From contig JAFODX010000219.1 in the NCBI GenBank assembly GCA_017380475.1, positions 1-7,165 of the forward strand: a stretch of DNA of 7,165 bases. The letters are read 5' to 3'. The notes under the pieces are model-generated. The model did no database searches. It was not told where the DNA came from and saw only the letters and a program-made list of their open reading frames with translations. Source of the stretch: Clostridia bacterium. Lineage in GTDB: Bacteria > Bacillota > Clostridia > UBA1381. Positions 6,632 to 7,165 of this stretch are shown one piece after another. Within the stretch, counting starts at the first letter, position 1. Each line of letters opens with the position of its first letter. The position numbers were made by a program, and so were the translations under genes.

Positions 6632-7165
6632 ATGCCATATAAAATAGCTGAAAAAAGGATGTTGAATCCTACTGTATTTTTAATGGAAATTGAAGCACCG
6701 CTTGTTGCCAGAAAGGCAGAGCCGGGACAGTTTATAATATTGAGAATCGACGAAAACGGAGAGCGTGTACCATTCACTGTTGCTGATTTTGACAGAGAAA
6801 AGGGAACAGTAACAATAATTGTTCAGATAGTGGGAAAAACAACCCAAGACCTTTCAACTCTTGAAACGGGCGATTATCTTCTGGATTTTGCAGGTCCGCT
6901 CGGACAACCCACTCCGCTTGACGGCAAGAAAAAAGTAGCTGTAATCGGTGGCGGTCTTGGTACTGCGATTGCATATCCACAGGCGAAAAAACTACATAAT
7001 CTTGGTGCGGATGTAACTGTAATTGCAGGTTTTAGAAACAAAGACCTTGTGATTTTGGAGGACGAGCTGAAAGTGATTGCTGATAAGCTTATAATTGCAA
7101 CCGATGACGGTTCAAACGGAACACAGGGCTTTGTTACGGATATGCTTGAAAAGGAAATTCTTGCA
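6632..7165 (+). CDS. nfnA: NfnA/SudB-type FAD/NAD-binding electron-transfer subunit, N-terminal part (3' end outside window)
   Basis: The first 178 codons of a ferredoxin-NADP reductase-like protein with no stop before the right edge; the family is about 280 aa. MPYKIAEKRML, EAPLVARKAEPGQFIILRIDE and VPFTVADFD mark the FAD-binding domain (about 1-95, with the R-x-P-x-T-type flavin motif at 45-49). IGGGLGTA at 105-112 starts the nucleotide-binding Rossmann half. NKDLVILEDEL (136-146) and ATDDGSNGTQGFVTDML (156-172) are typical of NfnA, the small subunit of NADH-dependent ferredoxin:NADP oxidoreductase, and of sulfide dehydrogenase subunits. The C-terminal [2Fe-2S] cysteines lie outside the window. 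PyrK (dihydroorotate dehydrogenase electron-transfer subunit) is the main alternative but fits the start less well. AAGGA (6616-6620) lies 11 bases before the ATG, and a promoter stands upstream. A GltD/NfnB-like large subunit is expected next. Confidence 0.88.
   Translation, partial: MPYKIAEKRMLNPTVFLMEIEAPLVARKAEPGQFIILRIDENGERVPFTVADFDREKGTVTIIVQIVGKTTQDLSTLETGDYLLDFAGPLGQPTPLDGKKKVAVIGGGLGTAIAYPQAKKLHNLGADVTVIAGFRNKDLVILEDELKVIADKLIIATDDGSNGTQGFVTDMLEKEILA

Overview
The window reads as a chromosomal housekeeping segment of a low-to-moderate GC Firmicute, most likely a clostridial gut or anaerobe lineage (Oscillospiraceae/Ruminococcaceae-like). The grounds are the Gram-positive-length GyrB (643 aa), the yaaA-recF-remB-gyrB order typical of Firmicutes, strong Shine-Dalgarno (SD) sequences, and an NfnA-type anaerobic flavoprotein. 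The genus cannot be fixed by reading alone. All genes are on the + strand, and no mobile element, CRISPR array, tRNA or rRNA was seen.

Positions 1-4860 hold a tightly packed run: the C-terminal part of a bifunctional Rel (p)ppGpp synthetase/hydrolase (start outside the window), the S4-domain protein YaaA, RecF, the DUF370 protein RemB and GyrB. Junctions are TAATG stop/start overlaps (rel/yaaA and yaaA/recF), an 11-base overlap (recF/remB) and a 21-base gap with a good SD before gyrB. This is the distal half of the usual oriC-proximal cluster dnaA-dnaN-yaaA-recF-remB-gyrB-gyrA. Here rel takes the place of dnaN, and gyrA does not follow gyrB.

Positions 4861-6133 carry a secreted protein of unknown function, with two tandem stalk-type (copper amine oxidase N-like) repeats and an unnamed C-terminal domain. 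Its SD lies directly after the gyrB stop, so it is probably read from the same transcript. A strong intrinsic terminator hairpin follows. Its 3' arm contains the SD of the next gene, and its U-tract ends exactly at that gene's ATG. This is the most unusual arrangement in the window.

Positions 6134-6541 encode a small four-helix membrane protein resembling the CmpB-like 'putative ABC transporter type IV' family. A 90-base intergenic region then holds a convincing sigma-A promoter with a 17-base spacer and an extended -10. This drives the truncated last gene, an NfnA/SudB-type FAD/NAD-binding electron-transfer subunit that runs off the right edge.

Functionally, the left block links stringent-response alarmone metabolism with replication and repair (RecF), DNA topology (GyrB) and a DUF370 regulator. 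The right end begins a separate redox transcription unit. I did not find a clearly novel multi-gene system. The best leads are the terminator/SD hairpin and the unknown secreted protein.
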